A DNA stretch of 34,918 bases. It comes from an uncultured Bacteroides sp. (GTDB taxonomy: Bacteria; Bacteroidota; Bacteroidia; Bacteroidales; Bacteroidaceae). Location: assembly GCA_944322275.1 (NCBI GenBank), contig CALUOV010000009.1:1-34918 (forward strand), given 5' to 3'. This document shows, one piece after another, positions 16,867 through 24,093 of this stretch (its first letter is position 1; the number at the start of each line of letters is the position of its first letter). A program made the translations under genes and the position numbers. The notes below the pieces were generated by a model. It was not told the DNA's origin, did no database searches, and saw only the letters and a program-made list of their open reading frames with translations.

Positions 16867-16898
16867 CAAAGATAAGCCAAGTCTGTACAACCACCAAA
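16867..16898 (-). promoter_or_regulatory. Consensus Bacteroides promoter for the M23 gene
   Basis: On the minus strand: TTTG at 16898-16895, a 20-base spacer, TATCTTTG at 16874-16867, matching both boxes. Predicted start near 16863, leader about 34 nt. The ATG at 16829 is the first in-frame ATG after it. Confidence 0.7.
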
Positions 16899-17199
16899 AA
16901 TAAGCGTGCGCTAAGTCATAAAAATCTGTTAAGAAGAATGCTTTGTTGAATTTTGCGAAGTATTGACTCTATTTTCACACAACAAAGACAAGCGCTCCGC
17001 CAAACATAGTCCCCCCAAACGGGTGCGCTCATAAGGCATTTTCTTGAAAATTGTATTTTACCACTATGAATCAACCTATTACGATGCCATCCGACCTCGT
17101 CCTCGCACGGAGCGTGTAAGAGAAGAGGGTGCCGATTGTCACGTCACGCTTACATTCTCACCCGCATGCAAACTCTTTTTGTTTCATTTTTTGATTTCA

Positions 17200-17231
17200 T
17201 TTGCACACTTAATTTTTTTTGTTTTACTTTG
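17200..17231 (+). promoter_or_regulatory. Near-consensus promoter for the OPT operon
   Basis: TTTG at 17200-17203, a 21-base gap, then TACTTTG at 17225-17231, one base shorter than TAnnTTTG. Predicted start near 17235, leader about 108 nt. Confidence 0.4.
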
Positions 17232-17247
17232 CAAGAAGATTCAGCTA

Positions 17248-17308
17248 AATTTTCGCAAGAGCTCAACCAGGCCAAAACTTGTCAACTACACTTGAGTCTG
17301 CGAAAATT
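17248..17308 (+). other. Long hairpin in the 5' leader of the OPT operon
   Basis: AATTTTCGCA (17248-17257) pairs perfectly with TGCGAAAATT (17299-17308), and inside CTCAA (17262-17266) pairs with TTGAG (17292-17296), giving 15 pairs around a 4/2 internal loop. It ends 34 bases before the ATG. There is no U-run, so it is not a terminator; it may control translation or stability. Confidence 0.5.
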
Positions 17309-17342
17309 GAAATCCATAACATAAAAAAGAAGCATTTCAAGT

Positions 17343-19334
17343 ATGAAACAGGAAGAAGAACCTATTATGGGAGTGCCGGAAAATGCGTTTCGCGAACTAA
17401 AGCCCGGCGAGACATACAACCCGCTGATGAGTCCGGAGAAAAGTTATCCGGAAGTGAACGTATGGTCGGTATCATGGGGCGTATGTATGGCTGTGCTCTT
17501 TTCGGCCGCGGCCGCTTATCTGGGACTGAAGGTGGGCCAGGTGTTCGAGGCCGCCATCCCCATCGCCATCATCGCCGTAGGCGTATCCACGGCAGCCAAG
17601 CGCAAGCATGCCTTGGGCGAGAATGTCATCATCCAGTCCATCGGCGCCAGTTCGGGCGTCATTGTGGCGGGCGCCATCTTTACCCTGCCCGCCTTGTACA
17701 TCCTGCAAGAAAGCTATCCGGAGGAAGTGACTGTCACCTTCGCGCAGGTATTCATCAGCTCGTTGCTGGGAGGTGTGTTGGGCATCCTCTTCCTGATTCC
17801 TTTCCGCAAATATTTCGTCAGCGACATGCACGGCAAATATCCCTTCCCCGAGGCTACGGCCACCACACAAGTGCTCGTGTCGGGCGAGAAAGGGGGCAGT
17901 CAGGCTAAACCGCTGTTGGCCGCGGGACTGATAGGCGGTCTGTATGACTTCATCGTGGCCACGTTTGGCTGGTGGAACGAGAACTTCACGACCCGCTTCT
18001 GCGCCTGGGGTGAAATGCTGGCTGAGAAAACCAAGCTGGTGTTCAAGGTGAACACGGGTGCCGCCGTGCTGGGTTTGGGTTACATCGTAGGACTGAAATA
18101 TGCTGCCATCATCTGCTTTGGTTCGCTGGCCGTGTGGTGGCTGATTATCCCCGGTATGTCGCTCATATGGGGCGATGCGGTGCTCAACCAGTGGAATCCT
18201 GAAATCACACAGACAGTAGGACAGATGTCGCCCGAAGACATCTTCACCTACTACGCCAAGAGTATCGGCATCGGGGGTATTGCCATGGCAGGCATCATCG
18301 GCATCATCAAGTCGTGGGGCATCATCAAGAGTGCCGTAGGCCTGGCAGCAAAAGAAATGGGCGGAAAGCAGAAGGCCGACAAGAACGTGCTGCGCACTCA
18401 GCGTGACCTTTCGATGAAAATCATCGCCATCGGCTCCATCATAACCCTCGTATTGGTATTCCTGTTCTTCTACTTTGACGTCATGCAAGGCGATCTGCTT
18501 CACACCTGCGTGGCCATTCTCCTGGTGGCGGGCATCGCCTTCCTCTTCACCACCGTAGCGGCCAACGCTATTGCCATTGTGGGCACCAACCCCGTGTCGG
18601 GCATGACGCTGATGACGCTGATTCTGGCTTCTGTGGTCATGGTGGCCGTAGGCTTGAAAGGCCCCGGCGGCATGGTGGCCGCACTGGTGATGGGCGGTGT
18701 AGTGTGTACGGCATTGTCCATGGCCGGAGGCTTCATCACCGACCTGAAGATAGGTTACTGGCTAGGCACGACTCCCGTAAAGCAAGAAACGTGGAAATTC
18801 TTGGGCACCATCGTGTCGGCAGCTACCGTGGGTGGTGTGATGATTATCCTGAACAAGACTTACGGATTCACCAGCGGACAACTGGCCGCTCCGCAAGCTA
18901 ACGCCATGGCCGCTGTAATAGAGCCGTTGATGAGCGGCGTTTCGGCTCCGTGGCTACTCTATGGCATCGGTGCGATACTGGCCGTAGTGCTGACGTGGCT
19001 GAAGATTCCCGCCCTGGCTTTTGCATTGGGTATGTTTATCCCGTTGGAGCTGAACATCCCGCTGCTGGTGGGAGGCGCCATCAACTGGTACGTGACCTCG
19101 CGTAGCAAAGACACTAAGGTAAATGCCGAACGGGGCGAAAAAGGCACATTGCTGGCTTCGGGCTTCATCGCAGGAGGTGCACTGATGGGCGTGGTGAGTG
19201 CAGGCATGCGTTTCGGTGGTATCAATTTAGTGAACGACACATGGATAGCCAATCCTTTGTCACAAGTGGCGGCACTCTTGGCTTACGCTATTCTGATATT
19301 CTACTTCGTAAAGGCATCCATGAAAATAAAGTAA
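17343..19334 (+). CDS. OPT family oligopeptide transporter
   Basis: A 663-residue inner membrane protein with about 15 hydrophobic segments. Family signatures include the early PYxxxNxWSVSWG-like stretch, AAAYLGLKVGQVFEAAIPIAIIAVG, SIGASSGVIVAGAIFTLPALYI, and the PFPEATATTQVL motif in the cytoplasmic loop. It belongs to the bacterial OPT group; substrates of such proteins are short peptides or metal-chelate peptides, and here the cargo is unknown. The first ATG (17343) is used; an ATG nine codons on (17370) is equally possible. It is followed after 20 bases by a secreted hydrolase and then a cell-wall amidase-like gene, and faces M23 and C69 peptidase genes, which suggests that it imports peptides, perhaps from murein. 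Confidence 0.92.
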   Translation: MKQEEEPIMGVPENAFRELKPGETYNPLMSPEKSYPEVNVWSVSWGVCMAVLFSAAAAYLGLKVGQVFEAAIPIAIIAVGVSTAAKRKHALGENVIIQSIGASSGVIVAGAIFTLPALYILQESYPEEVTVTFAQVFISSLLGGVLGILFLIPFRKYFVSDMHGKYPFPEATATTQVLVSGEKGGSQAKPLLAAGLIGGLYDFIVATFGWWNENFTTRFCAWGEMLAEKTKLVFKVNTGAAVLGLGYIVGLKYAAIICFGSLAVWWLIIPGMSLIWGDAVLNQWNPEITQTVGQMSPEDIFTYYAKSIGIGGIAMAGIIGIIKSWGIIKSAVGLAAKEMGGKQKADKNVLRTQRDLSMKIIAIGSIITLVLVFLFFYFDVMQGDLLHTCVAILLVAGIAFLFTTVAANAIAIVGTNPVSGMTLMTLILASVVMVAVGLKGPGGMVAALVMGGVVCTALSMAGGFITDLKIGYWLGTTPVKQETWKFLGTIVSAATVGGVMIILNKTYGFTSGQLAAPQANAMAAVIEPLMSGVSAPWLLYGIGAILAVVLTWLKIPALAFALGMFIPLELNIPLLVGGAINWYVTSRSKDTKVNAERGEKGTLLASGFIAGGALMGVVSAGMRFGGINLVNDTWIANPLSQVAALLAYAILIFYFVKASMKIK

Positions 19335-19354
19335 CTTCTTAAAATGCTGTTGTT

Positions 19355-20221
19355 ATGAAAATATTCTTTACGACCTTATTATTGTTTATGTCAACTATGT
19401 TATTTTCGCAAAGTCCCGTTGTGCTTCCCCTTTGGCCAAATGGAGCGCCCAACAACAACGGCTTGACAGGTACGGAAGAGGATTTGGAGGGAGGCCGTGT
19501 GGCCAACGTGGTCAGCCCCTCCATCACAGTCTATCCGGTGAAGAATCCCAATGGAATGACCATCATTGCCTGCCCCGGTGGAGGCTATGCGCGCTTGGCC
19601 ATGAATCACGAAGGACACGACATGGCTGCTTGGTTTAACGCACAAGGCATTACCTATGTGGTGCTGAAATACCGTATGCCAAACGGTCATGACGAAGTGC
19701 CCCTGAGCGATGCCGAGCAGGCCATCCGTCTGGTCCGTCAACATGCTTCGGAGTGGGGTGTCAATCCCAACCGTGTGGGCATCATGGGTGCTTCGGCTGG
19801 CGGACATCTGGCTGCCTCGCTCGCCACACTCTACAGCTCGGAGGAAACACGTCCGGACTTTCAAATATTGCTTTATCCTGTCATCTCTATGAATCCAGAA
19901 ATCACCCATACAGGCTCACGTGAAAATCTCATCGGCAAGAGTCCTACACCAGAGCTGACAGACCGATATACCTTGGAAAACCAAGTGAACGCCCGCACAC
20001 CACAGGCTTTCATCACGCTGTCGGCTGACGACCGTTCCGTTCCGCCCGCCAACGGCCTCCGTTATTTCAAGGCACTGCTCGAGAACGGTGTGTCAGGATG
20101 CTCCTTGCACGTCTACCCCACCGGTGGCCACGGCTGGGGCTTTCGCGATAGTTTTGCCTACAAGCGCCAATGGACGGAGGAACTGGAAAAATGGTTGCGC
20201 GAATCGTTACTTTGTCAATAG
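19355..20221 (+). CDS. Secreted alpha/beta hydrolase (esterase-like)
   Basis: A 288-residue exported serine hydrolase with a signal peptide (MKIFFTTLLLFMSTMLFSQ). The esterase pattern is complete: oxyanion loop CPGGGY (73-78), nucleophile S148 in GASAGG, acid D225 or D226 in SADDRSVP, and H259 in GGHGWG. The family includes acetyl-esterases on sugars (BD-FAE/acetylxylan esterase-like), often loosely labelled xylanase or lipase. It lies between the OPT transporter and the DUF1460 gene, 20 bases after the former and overlapping the latter by 31 bases, so it is clearly in their operon. There is no polysaccharide utilisation gene in sight. A role on O-acetylated muropeptides is possible but is inference only. 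Confidence 0.85.
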   Translation: MKIFFTTLLLFMSTMLFSQSPVVLPLWPNGAPNNNGLTGTEEDLEGGRVANVVSPSITVYPVKNPNGMTIIACPGGGYARLAMNHEGHDMAAWFNAQGITYVVLKYRMPNGHDEVPLSDAEQAIRLVRQHASEWGVNPNRVGIMGASAGGHLAASLATLYSSEETRPDFQILLYPVISMNPEITHTGSRENLIGKSPTPELTDRYTLENQVNARTPQAFITLSADDRSVPPANGLRYFKALLENGVSGCSLHVYPTGGHGWGFRDSFAYKRQWTEELEKWLRESLLCQ

Positions 20222-20973
20222 CGACATTCTTCATGGCCTTCACCTCTTGTGCCCAAAGTCCAGGAGGTGAAACTGTGTTGCGTCATGCTTTCACGTTCAT
20301 CGGAAGACCCTACGTGGCGCATACCTTGGAGGCGGGAAACGAAGAGAAACTGGTGACAAACTTCAACGAGGTGGATTGTACCACGTACGTAGAATATGTG
20401 CTTGCCTTGACACTGGCTGAAGGCGACACGCTGCGTGCGCAAGATTACTTGAAACGTATCCGTTACAGAGGTGGAGTGATAGATGGCTACACGTCTCGCC
20501 TGCACTACGTCACCGAATGGATAGCGAATGGAACGCGGGAGGGCTTCTTCAAGGACATCACAGCCCGACATAGCCGTGACTCGCTGAAAGTGGAACTTTC
20601 CTTTATGTCTTCCCACCCTGAGGCTTATCAGCACCTGAAAGACTCCCCCACCCACGTGCGGCAAATTAAAACCATTGAACAAAAATTGTCCGGCCAAATC
20701 GTCTTCTATCTGCCCAAAGAATATATTCCTCGTGAAGGCCTGCCCTGGATTAAGGATGGAGATATCCTCTGCATCACCACTGACATTGAGGGACTGGACG
20801 TAGTCCACTTGGGATTTGCCTGTTACAAGGAGGGAAAACTTCACCTGCTGCACGCTTCATCCAGCCACAAAAAAGTCCTCGTTTCCGAGGACTCCTTTGC
20901 CGATATGTTTTCCCGTAACAAGATGTGGACGGGAGTACGGGTATTGCGAATCAATTCTTCAAGTAATAGGTAA
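20191..20973 (+). CDS. DUF1460 (NlpC/P60-like) cell-wall amidase, probable lipoprotein
   Basis: A 260-residue DUF1460 protein. From memory, characterised members are NlpC/P60-fold amidases that split N-acetylmuramoyl-L-alanine in free muropeptides. The catalytic Cys is C63 in NEVDCTTYVEYV and the likely His is H206 in DVVHLGFACY; H221 follows in LLHASSSH. I chose the ATG at 20191 because GGAGG lies 10 bases upstream and it gives a clean signal peptide ending AFTSC with C20 as lipidation site; an ATG at 20170 would add seven polar residues. It overlaps the hydrolase gene by 31 bases, and its 3' end overlaps the opposing SIMPL gene by 23 bases. Confidence 0.85.
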   Translation: MVARIVTLSIATFFMAFTSCAQSPGGETVLRHAFTFIGRPYVAHTLEAGNEEKLVTNFNEVDCTTYVEYVLALTLAEGDTLRAQDYLKRIRYRGGVIDGYTSRLHYVTEWIANGTREGFFKDITARHSRDSLKVELSFMSSHPEAYQHLKDSPTHVRQIKTIEQKLSGQIVFYLPKEYIPREGLPWIKDGDILCITTDIEGLDVVHLGFACYKEGKLHLLHASSSHKKVLVSEDSFADMFSRNKMWTGVRVLRINSSSNR

Positions 20974-21652
20974 CGGTAGTCACTACACGCACGCTCTTGA
21001 TGTAGGGCGTATTTCCATCGCGGTTGGAAATGGAGAACTGACCTTGTGAAGCGTTGCGGATTTTGCCCAACTTGCTGTCCGAGTCTTTGGCAAACTTCTC
21101 GGCTGCGGCACGGGCGTTTTTAGTGGCTTCCTCTATCATCTGAGGTTTGATGTCGTTCAGTCCCGTAAACTCATAAGACACGCTGTAACGATAGTCTCCG
21201 CCGGTAATGGCAATGCCTTGCTTCAAGAGTTCGGTCTGCTCGGACATAAGTTTGCGTACATTGTCCACGTTGCGCGAAGTAACCGTTATCACCGACGTTG
21301 CATTATAGCGGTAATTCACGTTTTCGTTGGTATAACGCTCGGCCTTCATGTCTATAATCTCGGGAGGAGCCATACTGATTTCTTCGTCTTTGATGCCATT
21401 GGATTTCAAGAAACTGACAATGGCCTGATTTTTCTTCTCCATATTCATATACAAAGCAGGCAAATCATTACCAATGTCTTTATACATCAAAGGCCAGGTT
21501 ACTTTGTCTGCTGGCACTTCCATTTCTGCCAGTCCTTTCACGGTGACGATGCGCTCCTTATCCTTCACATCGTTGACACCCGCGCGAATCATTATTCCCA
21601 GCAACACCAAGCCAACGGCAAGTATGGCCGCTTCAATTTTCCAACTCTTCAT
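20951..21652 (-). CDS. SIMPL (DUF541) domain protein, membrane anchored
   Basis: A 233-residue protein with one N-terminal hydrophobic segment (about 5-25, IEAAILAVGLVLLGIMIRAG) that should anchor it in the membrane with the rest in the periplasm. The body is the SIMPL/DUF541 fold: ERIVTVKGLAEMEVPADKVTW, the MNMEKKNQAIVSFLKSNGIKDEEI helix, YRYNATSVITVTSRNVDNVRKLM, and IEEATKNARAAAEKFAKDSDSKLGKI. Homologues are linked to oxidative stress and envelope proteins, but no reaction is known. The gene has no clear promoter match. Its last 23 bases overlap the 3' end of the convergent DUF1460 gene, with no room for a shared terminator. Confidence 0.88.
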   Translation of the reverse strand: MKSWKIEAAILAVGLVLLGIMIRAGVNDVKDKERIVTVKGLAEMEVPADKVTWPLMYKDIGNDLPALYMNMEKKNQAIVSFLKSNGIKDEEISMAPPEIIDMKAERYTNENVNYRYNATSVITVTSRNVDNVRKLMSEQTELLKQGIAITGGDYRYSVSYEFTGLNDIKPQMIEEATKNARAAAEKFAKDSDSKLGKIRNASQGQFSISNRDGNTPYIKSVRVVTTVTYYLKN

Positions 21653-21749
21653 AATTTGATTCCTCCTTATATTAAAATAATACGTAGAACAAAGAAAATG
21701 AATAAGTATGGCTTTCGCAAATAGTAAGTTATAAAAATAATGAAAAACA

Positions 21750-23945
21750 TCAATTGAACAGTTCGAAAGTGAACTTGCATCCTATCTCCTGATACTTCCA
21801 GTTGGCAAAACTTGCAAAAACGCCGAAATCAAATACATGTGTGCCAATGCCATATCCCAATTCGATATAGGGCTTTAAGTGGGGAACCAGTAAAGCATTA
21901 AGATAAAGCCGCTCGTTAAGTACATATTGGGTATATTTGTTTAAATGAGGCATCAACAGGAAAGGCGCCTCATAAGTGGCATGCGCACGCAGATACTCGC
22001 GGGAAGAGTTATACCAACGCCTGTCAAGCAACTGAAAGACACCTCCTATTTCGTCATTCCATCCTACAGGCAGGTTAGAGCGGGTGAAGTAGGCAAAGTC
22101 CACAAAGAAAAGCTCCTCTTGATTGGTGAATTTTCCCCACCCTGCACGGTAATAAAAATGGCGCATCAATCCTAGTGGAATATTGTGCTGGTAGTCCACC
22201 TCTACCCGCTCGTACTTGCCTGATCCGGGCAGTATACCCCCGATGCCACGTTCCCAATCTACCGTAAGCGTAGGATATTTGGAACGCAGGTTGACCTTGC
22301 GGTCTCCATCCATATAGTAATATTGACCAGGAGTCCAACTCAGGCGAACACCGGGAGCGAAACTGTTATAAGTATGCCGATAACGGCTCAGGTCAATATC
22401 AATTCCTCCCCCGGGACGGACAGGCACAAAGTTAGACTTTTCCACCTCCGTACGCCGATGAATAGAAAGCCCCACGTCTAAAGTCAGCCCGTTCGTTATC
22501 TCCCATGTGTGTCTCAAACGGAAATACAAGTCCTTAAAGTAATCCAGGTGTATTTGGTCGAAGTCAAAGATGCTGTCGGGCATAGCTTTCAACTCGTCCA
22601 ACATGTCACTGCTATAAATACGGTTACCATTTCCCACTTCAACATGGAGAGCCGCACGTTTGCGGGGCCAGTAATCGAAATCAGCCCTCACCGACCAATA
22701 AAACTCCTTGCGTGTGAAGTTATATCCGATACGGGGAGCGATGTACAGCAGACGGTCACCCGGGAAAAGGCGGTTATAGCGAAAATCCTGTCGGTAAGAG
22801 ATACCGTTGGAGTGGCTGTAACTCAAAGCCATGGGATTAATAAGGGGAGAGCATCGCACACTACCCACTTTCGCCAAATTTACCGTATAGCGGCTCACAA
22901 GCGCATCGCCTATACTTCCCCAAAACTCCAAACGTTTGTTCCGAGACCGACGCCTCTCTCTGACCGTGTCGTTCAACAGGAAATATTGCCAATAAAGCGA
23001 ATCCTCGTGTGCGCTCAACGGCAAGGGACGGAAAGCATCGAAAAAACCGATATCGCGCGTGTATGCATTGGTATCACACCGCAAGGTAAACGACTCGCTC
23101 AGATCATATTTACTTTTTCCCGAAGGATGTATTCTATATGAAGAATCGTGCTGCTTGATGTCCTTATACGTCAGCATGGCGGTATAAGTGCCGTCTATAA
23201 TATTGCCGACCATCTTGAATCTCACATCAAAGTCCGAACGCAACGGAAGAAATTCATCTGCATCACCTACCTCACCCATCTTCACATGATTACTAAAGTG
23301 CAGTATCTCCGACCGCCCTGAAAAGCGAATTTCACGAATGCTCCACACGTTATCACTCACCACCACATATCCCCCAACCAGTTGGAAGCTCCGGCTTCGA
23401 GGTAGGAAACGAATCTTATACTGCCTATTGTGCGGAGGTCCCCAAATACTATCTATCCGGTAATCATAATACTTATGCGCGTTGGCAGCCAGGGGGGAGA
23501 GCAATTTGTCATAAAGCAAGGTCGATGAATAGACATTGATATGGAAATACTCAGGAAGCTGACCGTCCAAGTCCCAAAACTCATTGGCAGTGCCTGCACT
23601 GGCGGTCACCTTCTGGTCATAGATATTAGGAGCGGTGAAACTCAGCTCATTGTAAGTCTCCATCATATACTCCCTCACCCCTTTACGGATACGGAACATA
23701 GTCGGAATAAACTTCAGCAATTTGTTTTGCTTACGTATATTGATACGTCCTTTGATATAAAGTTCGGCCTTATAGCTGTCCACAATGCTTTCATAGAGCG
23801 GTGCAAAGAAGATAACCTTGTCCATAATGGAATCCGCCGAGAAATGCTGTCCCTGGTAATCATACAGCGCATACCCCGCCCGCGTCTGTTGTGGCGTTAG
23901 CCATAAAAAACAGAATAGAAAACCTATCAGTAACCTATATATCAC
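21750..23945 (-). CDS. DUF5686 family outer membrane protein
   Basis: A 731-residue exported protein of the DUF5686 group found in Bacteroidota. After a signal peptide (IYRLLIGFLFCFLWLTPQQTRA) comes a soluble region (DSIMDKVIFFAPLYESIVDSYKAELYIKGRINI..., VVVSDNVWSIREIRFSG) and then a C-terminal half of repeated amphipathic strands (YHHTYNSFAPGVRLSW-like, VEVDYQHNIPLGLMRHFYYRAGWG) ending in TFELFN, as in an outer membrane barrel. Many relatives carry an extra carboxypeptidase-regulatory-like domain in front; this one lacks it. The start is GTG at 23945, preceded by GAGG; the next in-frame ATG would remove the signal peptide. The function is unknown. Confidence 0.8.
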   Translation of the reverse strand: MIYRLLIGFLFCFLWLTPQQTRAGYALYDYQGQHFSADSIMDKVIFFAPLYESIVDSYKAELYIKGRINIRKQNKLLKFIPTMFRIRKGVREYMMETYNELSFTAPNIYDQKVTASAGTANEFWDLDGQLPEYFHINVYSSTLLYDKLLSPLAANAHKYYDYRIDSIWGPPHNRQYKIRFLPRSRSFQLVGGYVVVSDNVWSIREIRFSGRSEILHFSNHVKMGEVGDADEFLPLRSDFDVRFKMVGNIIDGTYTAMLTYKDIKQHDSSYRIHPSGKSKYDLSESFTLRCDTNAYTRDIGFFDAFRPLPLSAHEDSLYWQYFLLNDTVRERRRSRNKRLEFWGSIGDALVSRYTVNLAKVGSVRCSPLINPMALSYSHSNGISYRQDFRYNRLFPGDRLLYIAPRIGYNFTRKEFYWSVRADFDYWPRKRAALHVEVGNGNRIYSSDMLDELKAMPDSIFDFDQIHLDYFKDLYFRLRHTWEITNGLTLDVGLSIHRRTEVEKSNFVPVRPGGGIDIDLSRYRHTYNSFAPGVRLSWTPGQYYYMDGDRKVNLRSKYPTLTVDWERGIGGILPGSGKYERVEVDYQHNIPLGLMRHFYYRAGWGKFTNQEELFFVDFAYFTRSNLPVGWNDEIGGVFQLLDRRWYNSSREYLRAHATYEAPFLLMPHLNKYTQYVLNERLYLNALLVPHLKPYIELGYGIGTHVFDFGVFASFANWKYQEIGCKFTFELFN

Positions 23946-23971
23946 GCCTCATTATCTCTTGATGATGGCGG

Positions 23972-24003
23972 CAAATATACTTTTTTTCCCGGAAATCACC
24001 AAC
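23972..24003 (-). promoter_or_regulatory. Probable promoter for the DUF5686 gene
   Basis: On the minus strand: GTTG at 24003-24000 (three of four), a 20-base spacer, TATATTTG at 23979-23972. Predicted start near 23968, leader about 23 nt before the GTG. Confidence 0.5.
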
Positions 24004-24028
24004 GCACACATCATTTCTATGCGTCATA

Positions 24029-24060
24029 TTTCCCTACTTCGATGAAAACACGTACTTTTG
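24029..24060 (+). promoter_or_regulatory. Probable promoter for glutamine synthetase III
   Basis: TTTC at 24029-24032 (three of four), a 20-base spacer, then TACTTTTG at 24053-24060. Predicted start near 24064, leader about 30 nt. I see no NtrC-type or other nitrogen operator. Confidence 0.5.
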
Positions 24061-24093
24061 CAGGCAAAATCACATAATTAAACTCTGAATCGT

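Larger units (their letters stand above)
16899..17342. other. Divergent intergenic region between the M23 and OPT genes
   Basis: About 440 bases without a credible gene. It holds the likely OPT promoter (17200-17231) and a leader hairpin (17248-17308). Small open frames at 17044-17295 are low complexity, rich in Phe/Leu over the T-rich stretch 17170-17235, and lack family features. I found nothing recognisable between 16900 and 17190. Confidence 0.6.

Noticed and set aside
17044-17295. Short open frames before the OPT gene
   Set aside because: They are Phe/Leu rich only because the DNA is T-rich, they overlap the promoter boxes, and there is no family likeness.
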